Shown here piece by piece: positions 7,224 through 14,504 of a DNA stretch of 27,868 nucleotides (positions are counted from its first letter, which is position 1; the number at the start of each line of letters is the position of its first letter). A program made the position numbers and the translations under genes. Below the pieces are notes generated by a model. The model was not told the origin of the DNA and made no database searches. It saw only the letters and a list, made by a program, of their open reading frames with translations. The DNA is from JBHEMK01 sp046262635. GTDB taxonomy: Bacteria > Actinomycetota > Thermoleophilia > Gaiellales > Gaiellaceae. The stretch lies in NCBI GenBank assembly GCA_046262635.1, contig JBHEMK010000077.1, forward strand, positions 1-27,868. The letters run 5' to 3'.

Positions 7224-8178
7224 GCTCAGGGTCACCGTCGCCGGTCTCGAGCTGGCGAGCCCGGTCGTCGCCGGGTCGGGCGAAGCGACGCGGACGGCCG
7301 CGCAGATCCGCGCGTGCCTCGCCGCGGGCGCGGCGGCCGTGGTTGCCAAGTCCACGAACGAGTCGGACGCGGCGAAGGCGCAGCTGCAAGCGGCCGAGTA
7401 CGTCCTGCTCGACGAGAGCTTCCGGGCGCGGCCGCTCGGCCCCGCCGGCCGGGGCGACTCGCTGTTCTGCCGGTCGGGCCTCGTCGACGAGCCGTTCGAG
7501 CGCTGGGTCGCATTGCTGGCCGAGCTCGACCGCGAGGCCGGCGACGCCTACGTCGTCCCGAGCCTGATCGTCTCGGAGATCGACGAGGCGGCGCGGATGG
7601 CGCGCGCGTTCGAGCAGGCGGGGCTGCGCTGGCTCGAGCTGAACGTTGGCGCGCCGCACGCAGGCGAGGCTGCCCGCGGCGCGATCCGTACGGGCGCCGA
7701 GCTCGTCGCACCCGTACGCGCCGCCGTCTCGCTGCCGCTCAGCGTCAAGGTCGCGGACCCGGCGGACGCCGGTCCCGTACTGGCCGCGGGCGCGGACGCC
7801 GTCGTGCTCGCGACGCGCGCGCTGGGGTTCGTCCCCGACCTCGAGACGCGCCGCCCCGTGCTCGGCACATTCGGCGCCCTCGGCGGCGCGTGGGCGCTGC
7901 CGATCACCTGCCGCCACCTGGCGAAGACGCGGCAGCGCCATCCCAACGCCTGCCTGATCGGGACGAACGGCGCCCGCGACGGGCTCGACGTGGCACGGAT
8001 GCTGCTCGCCGGCGCGAGCGGCGTCCAGCTGACGAGCGCCGTGATCACCGACGGCCCGGCGGTGCTCGAACGCGCGATCGCGCAGCTCTCGGCGTATCTC
8101 GACAAGCAGGGACTCTCGGCGCGCGACCTGGTCGGCCAGGCTGCCGACCACGTCCGGACCTACGAGGAGGTCGCGTGA
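7216..8178 (+). CDS. Dihydroorotate dehydrogenase-like FMN oxidoreductase
   Basis: A 320-residue TIM-barrel flavoprotein of the DHOD/dihydropyrimidine dehydrogenase C-terminal family. Conserved elements are LASPVVAGSGEATRT near the N terminus, VVAKSTNES (about 42-50), LELNVGAPHAGEA (about 140-152), PLSVKVADP (lysine toward FMN), and the C-terminal phosphate-binding part IGTNGARDG and LAGASGVQLTSAV. True pyrimidine-synthesis function is unlikely because the gene lies in a catabolic operon without other pyr genes. It might reduce a ring or an alkene intermediate, or act as a redox partner; none of these is shown by the sequence. Start ATG overlaps the aldolase stop (ATGGCTGA), and its stop overlaps the P450 start. 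Family good, function open. Confidence 0.75.
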   Translation: MAELRVTVAGLELASPVVAGSGEATRTAAQIRACLAAGAAAVVAKSTNESDAAKAQLQAAEYVLLDESFRARPLGPAGRGDSLFCRSGLVDEPFERWVALLAELDREAGDAYVVPSLIVSEIDEAARMARAFEQAGLRWLELNVGAPHAGEAARGAIRTGAELVAPVRAAVSLPLSVKVADPADAGPVLAAGADAVVLATRALGFVPDLETRRPVLGTFGALGGAWALPITCRHLAKTRQRHPNACLIGTNGARDGLDVARMLLAGASGVQLTSAVITDGPAVLERAIAQLSAYLDKQGLSARDLVGQAADHVRTYEEVA

Positions 8179-9347
8179 GCATCGGCAGCGAGATCGGCGT
8201 CGAGGCGCTCGAGTCGGACCCTTACCCGATCTACGAGCGGCTGCGCGCCGAGGAGCCCGTCTGCTTCGTCGAGTCGGTCGGCCTGTGGCTCGCCACCCGC
8301 TGGGACGACGTGCAGCACGTCGACAAGAGCCCGCAGCTCTTCACCGGCGAGACCGAGCCGTCGACGCTCAACCGCACCTTCGGCAAGAACCTCCTCGGCT
8401 CGGAGGGCGCCTACCACGACCGGATCCGCGCGATCATCTATCCCTGGTTCCGCGTCGGCGCGATCGGCGACTACCCCGACAACGTGATCGCGCCGATCGC
8501 GAACGAACTCGTCGACGGGATTGAGCAGGCGGGAGCGTGCGACCTCGTCGCGGACTTCGCCGAGCCGCTCTCGGCACGCGTGCTGAAGCGGGCACTCGGG
8601 CTTGAATTCGTCGCCGAGGAGACGCTGCGCCGCTGGTTCGTGGAGCTCGCGAGGGGCGCGGCGAACTTCGAGGGCGACCCGGAGAAGCAGCGGGTCGCGG
8701 ACGGTGCCTCCGCGGAGGTGGACGAGACGCTCGCGCCGGTGATCGCACGGCTCGAAGGCGCACCCGACGACACGCTGCTCTCGTCGATGGTGCACACCGA
8801 GGTCGACGGACAGAAGCTGACGCGCGACGAGATCCAGTCCAACTTGAAGGTGATGATCGTCGGCGGGCTGCAGGCCACGAGCGACCTGATCGCGCTGTCG
8901 CTGTACGCGCTGCTCTCGCATCCCGACCAGCTCGAGCTCGTGCGTGCGTACCCGAAGCTGATCGATCCCGCAATCGAGGAGGCGGCGCGCTGGCACTCGC
9001 CCGTCGGCACCTCGACGCGGCAGACGACGCGCACCACGGAGCTCGGCGGCGTGAAGCTCGAGCGGGGCGCGCTGATCGCGGCGGTGCTCGCGTCGGCCAA
9101 CCGCGACGAGCGCAACTGGACCGATCCCGATCGGTACGACGTGACACGCAACGAAGGCTCACATCTCGCCTTCGCAACCGGCCCGCACCTGTGCATCGGT
9201 GCGCGGCTCGGCCGCTACGAGACCCGCACCGCCTGGCGCGTGCTGCTCGAGCGGCTGCCCGGCCTGCGCCTCGACCCGCAAAGCACGGTCGAGATCTCCG
9301 GCTGGGAGTTTCGTTCCCCCCGCGACCTGAAGGTGCGATGGAACTGA
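8175..9347 (+). CDS. Cytochrome P450
   Basis: A 390-residue soluble bacterial-type P450 without membrane anchor. The haem loop FATGPHLCIGARLGR gives the thiolate ligand Cys340, EEAARW (268-273) is the ExxR motif (Glu269, Arg272), and PDRYDVTR supplies the ERR-triad arginine. The I-helix segment VGGLQATSD (229-237) is unusual: the acid-alcohol pair normally seen there (Asp/Glu-Thr) reads Gln233-Ala234, with Thr235 one place later. P450s hydroxylate or dealkylate a bound substrate with electrons from a ferredoxin or flavodoxin system; no ferredoxin or reductase gene is in the window. In context, oxidation of an alkyl or methoxy side chain of an aromatic compound is plausible. The start is GTG at 8175, overlapping the previous stop (GTGA). 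Confidence 0.93.
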   Translation: MSIGSEIGVEALESDPYPIYERLRAEEPVCFVESVGLWLATRWDDVQHVDKSPQLFTGETEPSTLNRTFGKNLLGSEGAYHDRIRAIIYPWFRVGAIGDYPDNVIAPIANELVDGIEQAGACDLVADFAEPLSARVLKRALGLEFVAEETLRRWFVELARGAANFEGDPEKQRVADGASAEVDETLAPVIARLEGAPDDTLLSSMVHTEVDGQKLTRDEIQSNLKVMIVGGLQATSDLIALSLYALLSHPDQLELVRAYPKLIDPAIEEAARWHSPVGTSTRQTTRTTELGGVKLERGALIAAVLASANRDERNWTDPDRYDVTRNEGSHLAFATGPHLCIGARLGRYETRTAWRVLLERLPGLRLDPQSTVEISGWEFRSPRDLKVRWN

Positions 9348-9694
9348 CAGAGGACTACCTGGCGCGGCTGGACGCGGTCCAGCCCAAGAACATCCCGAGC
9401 GACCTCGACCTGTTCGACGAGGCGACCGCAACGAAGGGCATCCGGCTGAACAAGGCCGCCTACTCGCTCAAGGACGCGGAGCAGCGCGAGCTCTTCGCGC
9501 ACGACGAGCAGGCCTGGATGGACCAGTTCGGCCTCACCGAGGACGAGCAGGCGCTGCTGCGGAGCCGCGACTGGATCGGGCTCTGGCGAAGCGGGATGTC
9601 GATCTACGTGATGGTCAAGCTGCTCGGCGTGACCGCGACGTCACTGCCCGAGGTCGGCAAGCAGATGCGCGAGAGCGGAGGTACGCATGGCTAG
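9338..9694 (+). CDS. ligA: Extradiol dioxygenase small (alpha) subunit, LigA type
   Basis: A 118-residue all-helical protein that matches the alpha subunit of protocatechuate 4,5-dioxygenase-type enzymes. The diagnostic stretch is GIRLNKAAYSLKDAEQRELF followed by DEQAWMDQFGLTEDE and then a glycine-containing helix in RSGMSIYVMVKLLG. In LigAB the alpha subunit caps the active site of the beta subunit and holds substrate; it has no metal of its own. It is immediately followed by the LigB-type gene with an 8-nt overlap, so the two proteins should be made in equal amounts. It is somewhat shorter than the classical 139-residue LigA. The ATG at 9338 overlaps the P450 end by 10 nt and has a purine-rich GAAGGTG upstream. 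The symbol names the family; the ring substrate is unknown. Confidence 0.85.
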   Translation: MELTEDYLARLDAVQPKNIPSDLDLFDEATATKGIRLNKAAYSLKDAEQRELFAHDEQAWMDQFGLTEDEQALLRSRDWIGLWRSGMSIYVMVKLLGVTATSLPEVGKQMRESGGTHG

Positions 9695-10538
9695 GGTGAT
9701 CGGCGGCATCGGGGCCTCGCACGCGCCCTCGATGGAGCACATCTACGACGCCGGCGAAGAGGTGCGCGAGTCGGAGGAATGGCAGCCGCTCTTCGGACCG
9801 TTCAAGCAGGTGGCTGCGTGGCTCGAGGAGCTGAAGCCCGACCGGTTGGTCGTGATCTACAACGACCACATGGACGAATTCTTCCTCAACGCGTACCCAA
9901 CGTTCGCGCTCGGGGTCGCCGACATCTATCCGGTCGCCGACGAGGGCTTCGGGTCGCGCCCGCTGCCGCCGGTCCCCGGTGACGCAAAGCTCGGCTGGCA
10001 CATCGCGCGCTCCCTCGTCGCCGACGAGTTCGACATCACGATCTGCCAGGAGCTCGAGGTCGACCACGGCGTCATCTCGCCGCTGCCGATGGTCGACTTC
10101 AGCGAGGGCGACGGCGGCTGGAAGATCCCAATCGTGCCGCTGGCGGTGAATGTGATCCTGCATCCGCTGCCCTCGCCGCTGCGCTGCTGGAAGCTCGGGC
10201 AGGCGATCCGCCGCGCGATCCTCAGCTTCCCTGAGGACCTCGGCGTCGTCGTCGTCGGCACGGGCGGCCTCTCGCACCAGCTGACCGGCCCGCGCTTCGG
10301 GCGCGTCGAGGAGGAGTGGGACAGAAAGTTCATGCGCGTCCTCGCCGAGGATCCGGAGGCGCTGACGCGTTACAAGCACGAGGACTTCATCACGCTCGGC
10401 GGCACCGAGTCGGTCGAGATCGTCAACTGGCTCGCCATGCGAGGCGCGCTGCCGCTCGACGCGAAGCCGCTCGTCGAGGCGTACTACAAGCACAGGATCA
10501 TGGGCTACGGCCTGCAGACGTTCGAGGTGGCGGCGTGA
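9687..10538 (+). CDS. ligB: Extradiol ring-cleavage dioxygenase catalytic (beta) subunit, LigB type
   Basis: A 283-residue type II extradiol dioxygenase. The non-haem Fe(II) ligands of the LigB family are all in place: His12 in GIGASHAPS, His61 in YNDHMDEFF, and Glu244 in GTESVEIVNW; the catalytic acid/base histidine is His197 in GTGGLSHQL. The positions match those of the characterised Sphingobium LigB (12, 61, 242, 195) almost residue for residue. It opens a catechol-type ring next to the two hydroxyls using O2, giving a ring-opened semialdehyde or dicarboxylate. Substrate could be protocatechuate, gallate, homoprotocatechuate or a related catechol. The ATG overlaps the LigA stop, and its own stop overlaps the next GTG. 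Confidence 0.93.
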   Translation: MARVIGGIGASHAPSMEHIYDAGEEVRESEEWQPLFGPFKQVAAWLEELKPDRLVVIYNDHMDEFFLNAYPTFALGVADIYPVADEGFGSRPLPPVPGDAKLGWHIARSLVADEFDITICQELEVDHGVISPLPMVDFSEGDGGWKIPIVPLAVNVILHPLPSPLRCWKLGQAIRRAILSFPEDLGVVVVGTGGLSHQLTGPRFGRVEEEWDRKFMRVLAEDPEALTRYKHEDFITLGGTESVEIVNWLAMRGALPLDAKPLVEAYYKHRIMGYGLQTFEVAA

Positions 10539-11437
10539 GCGACGTCATGGATCGGCTGCTCGACGGCGCGGTCGACCTGCACGTTCATCCCTACCCGTCC
10601 CCGTTCCCGCGCCGGATGGACGCCGTGGAGGCGGCACAGCGCGCGGCCGACGCCGGCATGCGCGCGATTGTCGTCAAGTCGCACCACCACGACACCTCGA
10701 CCGACGTCGCAGCGCTGCGCGAGCACGGGATCGCGGCGAGCAGGATCGACGTCTTCGGCGGCATCGCCCTCAACACGCAAGTCGGCGGGCTCAACCCGCA
10801 CGCGGTCAACATGTCGCTGGCGATGGGCGGGAGGGTCGTCTGGTTCCCGACGATCGCCTCGCCGAAGCACATCGAGCATCATCGCGAGCATCCGGCGCTG
10901 AAGTTCCCGTCGCTCGCCGTCGACCTGATCCCCGAGCAGCCGGTCGACGTGTGGGCGAACGGCGAGGGCAAGCTCCGGCCCGAGGTGCACGAGATCCTGA
11001 AGATGATCGCGGAGGCCGACGCGGTGCTCGCCTCCGGTCACATGCCCGCGCAGTCGATCATCGCCGTCTTCGAGGCCGCGAAGGAGCACGGCGTACGGCG
11101 GCTGATCGTCAACCATCCGAACTTCGTCATCGAGGCGACGAAGGACGAGGTTAAGACGCTCGCGGAGCTCGGCGCGCTGATCGAGCACTCGCTCTGCATG
11201 TACGACGAGGAGTCGAGCTTTCACAACTGGCAGGTCGACACGCTCGTCGAGTGGATTCGCTGGGTTGGCCCGGAGCGCTCGTCGCTCGGCTCCGATCTCG
11301 GCCAGGCGGGCAACCCGCTCCCTGCCGACTCGTTCCGCAAGATCTGCTCGCGACTGCTCGAGGCTGGGATGCCCGAGCGCGAGGTGCGAATGCTCGTCGC
11401 CGACAACCCCGCGAAGCTGCTCGGTGTCGATGGATGA
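10535..11437 (+). CDS. DUF6282-type amidohydrolase-like metal hydrolase
   Basis: A protein of about 300 residues with features of the amidohydrolase TIM-barrel superfamily. The N-terminal HxH pair is in VDLHVHPYP (His16, His18), further candidate metal ligands are in VKSHHHDTS (about 48-51), ASGHMP (about 168), VNHPNF (about 193) and the final aspartate in LGSDLGQAGN (about 253). The sequence resembles the family I know as DUF6282, which has no assigned reaction. Because it follows a LigAB dioxygenase and shares an operon with an aldolase, the likely job is hydrolysis or hydration of the ring-cleavage product, the role that LigI lactonase and LigJ hydratase, also amidohydrolase relatives, play in protocatechuate 4,5-cleavage. 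Start GTG overlaps the LigB stop; an ATG at 10547 is an alternative. Confidence 0.75.
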   Translation: MSDVMDRLLDGAVDLHVHPYPSPFPRRMDAVEAAQRAADAGMRAIVVKSHHHDTSTDVAALREHGIAASRIDVFGGIALNTQVGGLNPHAVNMSLAMGGRVVWFPTIASPKHIEHHREHPALKFPSLAVDLIPEQPVDVWANGEGKLRPEVHEILKMIAEADAVLASGHMPAQSIIAVFEAAKEHGVRRLIVNHPNFVIEATKDEVKTLAELGALIEHSLCMYDEESSFHNWQVDTLVEWIRWVGPERSSLGSDLGQAGNPLPADSFRKICSRLLEAGMPEREVRMLVADNPAKLLGVDG

Positions 11438-11996
11438 GGTCGTCCTCGCGCGCCACGGGGAGACGAGGACGAGCGCCGGTGGGCGCGTCGGCGGCGACGC
11501 GCCGCTGACCGACGCTGGCCGCGCGCAGGCGCGCGAGCTCGGACAGCGCCTTGCGTCGTTCCCCGTCGAGCTCTGCCTGACCAGCCGGGCCCGGCGCGCC
11601 CGCGAGACGGCCGAGCTCGCGCTCGCGGGCCGGGTCGTACCGTTCGAGGAGCTGGCGGAGCTGGCCGACATCGACTTCGGCTCGTTTGCCGGGCGCCCGC
11701 TCGCCGAGTACCGCGAGTGGATTGCGTCGCACCCGCCGACCGAGTCACCCGGTGACGGTGAGAGCCGGCTGGCGACGCTGCGCCGCTTCGCGTCCGCCTT
11801 CGGACTCGTGCTCGACCGGCCGGAGCGCCACGTGCTCGTCGTCGGCCACGGCCTCACGCTGCGGGCGGCGACGGAGGAGCGCCCGGAGCCGGCCGTGACG
11901 GGCGTCCCCTACGGCTCGGCCGTTCGGTTGACGCGGGCCGAGCTGGAGCGCGCCGTCGTGCGGCTCGACGCGTGGTGCGAGGATCCCGCCTGGTGA
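11430..11996 (+). CDS. Histidine phosphatase superfamily (phosphoglycerate mutase-like) protein
   Basis: A 188-residue single-domain enzyme. LARHGETRT (about 6-14) holds the phospho-acceptor His9 and Arg8, TSRARRARETA (about 51-61) the second arginine patch, and VVGHGLTLR (His140) the second catalytic histidine. Such proteins hydrolyse phosphate monoesters or act as mutases. It lies between the metal hydrolase and a two-subunit ATP-dependent phosphotransferase, with 8-nt and 4-nt overlaps, so its substrate is probably the phosphorylated pathway compound made by that phosphotransferase. Removal of a temporary phosphate group from an aromatic is an attractive role, but it is inferred from neighbourhood. 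A housekeeping sugar-phosphate phosphatase is the alternative. Confidence 0.88.
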   Translation: MDEVVLARHGETRTSAGGRVGGDAPLTDAGRAQARELGQRLASFPVELCLTSRARRARETAELALAGRVVPFEELAELADIDFGSFAGRPLAEYREWIASHPPTESPGDGESRLATLRRFASAFGLVLDRPERHVLVVGHGLTLRAATEERPEPAVTGVPYGSAVRLTRAELERAVVRLDAWCEDPAW

Positions 11997-12661
11997 TCGT
12001 CGAGCTCGGATCGGCGCCGGTGGAGCGGGTGGGCGGCAAGGCCGCCGGGCTGGCGCGGCTCGTCGAGCTCGGGCTGCCGGTTCCCCCGGCCGTCGTCCTG
12101 CCGGTCGGCGAGGAGCTGGACGATCCGCTCGGCGTGGCGCAGCGGCTCGGCGAGCCCCTTGCGGTGCGCTCGTCGGCCGTCGCCGAGGACGCGGCGGCCC
12201 GATCGGCGGCCGGTCAGTACGAGACCGTGCTCGGCGTGTGGGCGGAGGGTCTCGCTGCGGCCGTCGTGCACGTGCGCGGATCGACCGGTCGCGCGGACGC
12301 ATACGGGGCGACCGGCGCGGTCGCGGTGGTGATCCAGCGCGAGGTGCCGGCGACGCGCGCGGGCGTCGCGTTCTCCCGCGATCCCGTCACCGGCTCCGGC
12401 GACGTGCTGGTGGAGTGTGCGGCGGACGGCGGCGAGGCGGTCGTCTCCGGCGCGGTGACCCCCGACCGCTATCGGGTCGGCGAGACCGTTCGCGCGCGCG
12501 CCGCCGGACCGCTGCGCGTGCTGCGCGACGACGAGGCGCGCAGCGTCGCCGAGCTGGTGCGGCGGGCCGAGCAGGGCTTCGGCTGCCCGGTCGACGTCGA
12601 GTTCTGCTTCGAGGCACGCACGCTCTGGCTCGTGCAGTGCCGTCCGGTCACGACGTCGTGA
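11993..12661 (+). CDS. PEP synthase/PPDK N-terminal-like ATP-grasp subunit, shortened
   Basis: A 222-residue protein containing only the ATP-binding part of PEP synthase-like enzymes. VGGKAAGLARL (about 13-23) has the nucleotide lysine, AVRSSAVAED (about 57-66) is the arginine-serine motif, REVPATRAGVAFSRDPVTG is the adenine/metal region, GGEAVVSGAVTPDRY follows, and the end VDVEFCF...LVQCRPVT corresponds to the last strand with the conserved Gln-x-Arg-Pro. The normal domain is about 320-330 residues, so roughly 100 are missing, mainly ahead of RSS and in the middle. It overlaps the next gene by 4 nt (GTGA). The pair resembles the split subunits of phenylphosphate synthase and of CreHI, which use ATP to phosphorylate a phenolic hydroxyl. 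Start GTG at 11993. Confidence 0.82.
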   Translation: MIVELGSAPVERVGGKAAGLARLVELGLPVPPAVVLPVGEELDDPLGVAQRLGEPLAVRSSAVAEDAAARSAAGQYETVLGVWAEGLAAAVVHVRGSTGRADAYGATGAVAVVIQREVPATRAGVAFSRDPVTGSGDVLVECAADGGEAVVSGAVTPDRYRVGETVRARAAGPLRVLRDDEARSVAELVRRAEQGFGCPVDVEFCFEARTLWLVQCRPVTTS

Positions 12662-14124
12662 CCACCTGGCTTCCCGACCCGTCGCACTACCCTGAGCAGA
12701 TGACCCCGCTGAGTGCGACGGTCTGGTTCGAGGCGCTCGGCGCCGGCCTGCACGCCGCGATGCGGGAGCTGCGCGGCTCGTTCGGCGGGTTCGCCACGCG
12801 TACCGAGAACGGCTGGGCCTACGAGGCCGAGCTGCAGCCCGACTGGCCGCACGACGAGCGCCACGTCCGTACGGCCGCGCTCGGTCTGGGCGCGGTCTGG
12901 GAGCAGGAGCTGCGCCCGCGCGTGCACGCGATCACTGCCGAGCTCGAGGCGCTGCGGCCGGAGCGCGTCGACCCGCAGCAGGCGGTCGCCATGGTCGACC
13001 GGCTGACCGAGCTCGTCGGAGAGCAGTGGACACTGCATTTCCGCGTCGTGATCCCGGCGCAGCTCGCAGCCGAGCTCTTTCGGGACGCCTACGTGGAGCT
13101 GCTCGGCGACGGCGACCCGCTCGCGCCCTACCGTCTGCTCGAAGGCGGTGAGAACCCAGCGGACGCCGCGGTGTGGGAGCTGGCTCGGTCCGCACGCGGA
13201 CTCGGCATCGACGACCTGCTCCGCGAGCTGGCGCCCGAGCACGCGCTCACGCGCCTGCGCGGTCTCGGCCCCGGGCGGCGCTGGCTGCAGGAGCTGGGCG
13301 CGTACCTGCTGCGGTTCGGCGGCCGCGCCCGCTGGCACGAGCTGTCGCTGCCCCGCGAGGCGGAGTTTCCGGCCCTGACGCTCGAAGGCGTGCGGCTCCT
13401 GCTCGAGTCAGGCGTGCAGCGGGTCGAGCCGACGCGGGGCGATCCCCCGCCGAAGCTGGCAAAGCTCTTCGAGCAGGTGCGGCCGGCGTACGCGCTCAAG
13501 GAGCTGCATACCTACGACGTGGACTATCCCGGGCTGCTCGCAACCCGCGAGGCGTTACTCGGGTTCGGCCGCCGTCTCGCCGCCGAGGGACTGCTCGACG
13601 CCGTCGACGACGTCTGGATGGTGACGCGCGACGAGCTCCGCGCGGCGCTCGTCGGCGCGCCCGGAGTCCCGCTGCAGGAGCTGGTCGCGGCGAGACGCGG
13701 CGGGCTGACCGAGGGATTACGCGACGGGCCCCGCGCCTATCTCGGCGACCCGCCGGCGGACGCCGAGCGCCATGCCGCCCTGGAGAAGTTCTACGGATCC
13801 GGCGGGCGAGCGCTCGCGGGCGCGGGCGCGTCGCCCGGCGTAGTCGAGGGCGTCGCCCGGATCATGTCCGGACCCGACGACTTCGGCCGCGTCCAACCGG
13901 GAGACGTGCTCGTGGCGACGACGACGACCCCCGCCTGGACGCCGCTCTTCCCGTCGCTCGGCGGCCTCGTCACCGACACGGGCGGGATCCTCAGCCACGC
14001 CGCGATCGTCGCCCGCGAGTACCGGATCCCGGCCGTCGTCGGCGCCGCCGGCGCGACCGGGTCGATCCCTGACGGCGCCCGCATCCGGATCAACGGGACG
14101 ACCGGGGAGATCAGGGTCGTCTAG
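12658..14124 (+). CDS. PEP-utilising mobile (phosphohistidine) domain subunit of a split phosphotransferase
   Basis: A 488-residue protein. The last 80-90 residues are the swivelling phosphohistidine domain: DVLVATTTTPAWTPLF, then GGLVTDTGGILSHAAIVARE with the phospho-accepting His near 447, then RIPAVVGAAGAT and a closing NGTTGEIRV. The first 380 residues are helical and hold no recognised catalytic motif; by analogy with rifampicin phosphotransferase and phenylphosphate synthase they should bind the acceptor. There is no C-terminal PEP/pyruvate-binding TIM barrel, so this is not PEP synthase. With the preceding ATP-grasp subunit it should carry phosphate from ATP via His to a hydroxyl of a small molecule, most likely a phenol of the pathway. 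Last gene of the nine-gene operon; start GTG overlaps the previous stop. Confidence 0.85.
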   Translation: MTTWLPDPSHYPEQMTPLSATVWFEALGAGLHAAMRELRGSFGGFATRTENGWAYEAELQPDWPHDERHVRTAALGLGAVWEQELRPRVHAITAELEALRPERVDPQQAVAMVDRLTELVGEQWTLHFRVVIPAQLAAELFRDAYVELLGDGDPLAPYRLLEGGENPADAAVWELARSARGLGIDDLLRELAPEHALTRLRGLGPGRRWLQELGAYLLRFGGRARWHELSLPREAEFPALTLEGVRLLLESGVQRVEPTRGDPPPKLAKLFEQVRPAYALKELHTYDVDYPGLLATREALLGFGRRLAAEGLLDAVDDVWMVTRDELRAALVGAPGVPLQELVAARRGGLTEGLRDGPRAYLGDPPADAERHAALEKFYGSGGRALAGAGASPGVVEGVARIMSGPDDFGRVQPGDVLVATTTTPAWTPLFPSLGGLVTDTGGILSHAAIVAREYRIPAVVGAAGATGSIPDGARIRINGTTGEIRVV

Positions 14125-14137
14125 TAGCCGTCGTCGA

Positions 14138-14208
14138 TGGGTCGGCCAGGGATCGAACCTGCGACCTTGGGACTAAGGTCCCCTGCTCTACCGGTCGTGG
14201 GCCGACGC
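14138..14208 (-). pseudogene. Degenerate tRNA-like sequence
   Basis: On the minus strand the sequence has a near-complete acceptor pair, GCGTCGG with CCGACCC (one mismatch), a D-loop-like GGTAGAGC, a hairpin GGGAC-CTTA-GTCCC where the anticodon arm should be, and a clear T arm around GGTTCGATCC. The anticodon loop is too short, the D stem does not pair and no CCA follows. It is best read as a decayed tRNA or a tRNA 3'-end copy left by an integration event. Amino acid identity cannot be assigned. Confidence 0.4.
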
Positions 14209-14504
14209 GGCCGCCGCCCATCCGCCCCCAGGCGCGCCACTCTTCCTCGTCTACGTACCACGGTTCAAGAGCACCTACGACCAGTTGATCGACTTCGGCC
14301 ACGAGCGTCTACAACGTCGCCCCTGACCCGGCTTCACGCCGACCCGGACGCGAAGTGCGACTACTGCGTCACTGCGACGGTCGGCGGCTGGACGGCCTTG
14401 AAGCACGGCCCCGCCGGCGCCATCAGTGTCAAGAAAGCGACGGGAACCGGCGCGTTCGACCCGGTCACCTGCTCGTAGCTCCACCAGCAAAAGGGGGACG
14501 GCAA

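Noticed and set aside
7314..8174. In-frame upstream extension of the P450 gene giving a protein of 677 residues
   Set aside because: The extra residues are Arg-rich and lie entirely over the DHOD-like gene; the GTG at 8175 gives a normal P450 length and a GTGA overlap.
11993..14124. PEP synthase or pyruvate phosphate dikinase of central metabolism
   Set aside because: The C-terminal PEP/pyruvate barrel is missing and the enzyme is split in two, so it cannot make PEP.
14137..14478. Plus-strand open frame of 113 codons beginning GRPGIEPATLG
   Set aside because: The beginning overlaps the tRNA-like sequence and has the wording typical of false predictions over tRNAs; only its last part looks protein-like, too little to call a gene.
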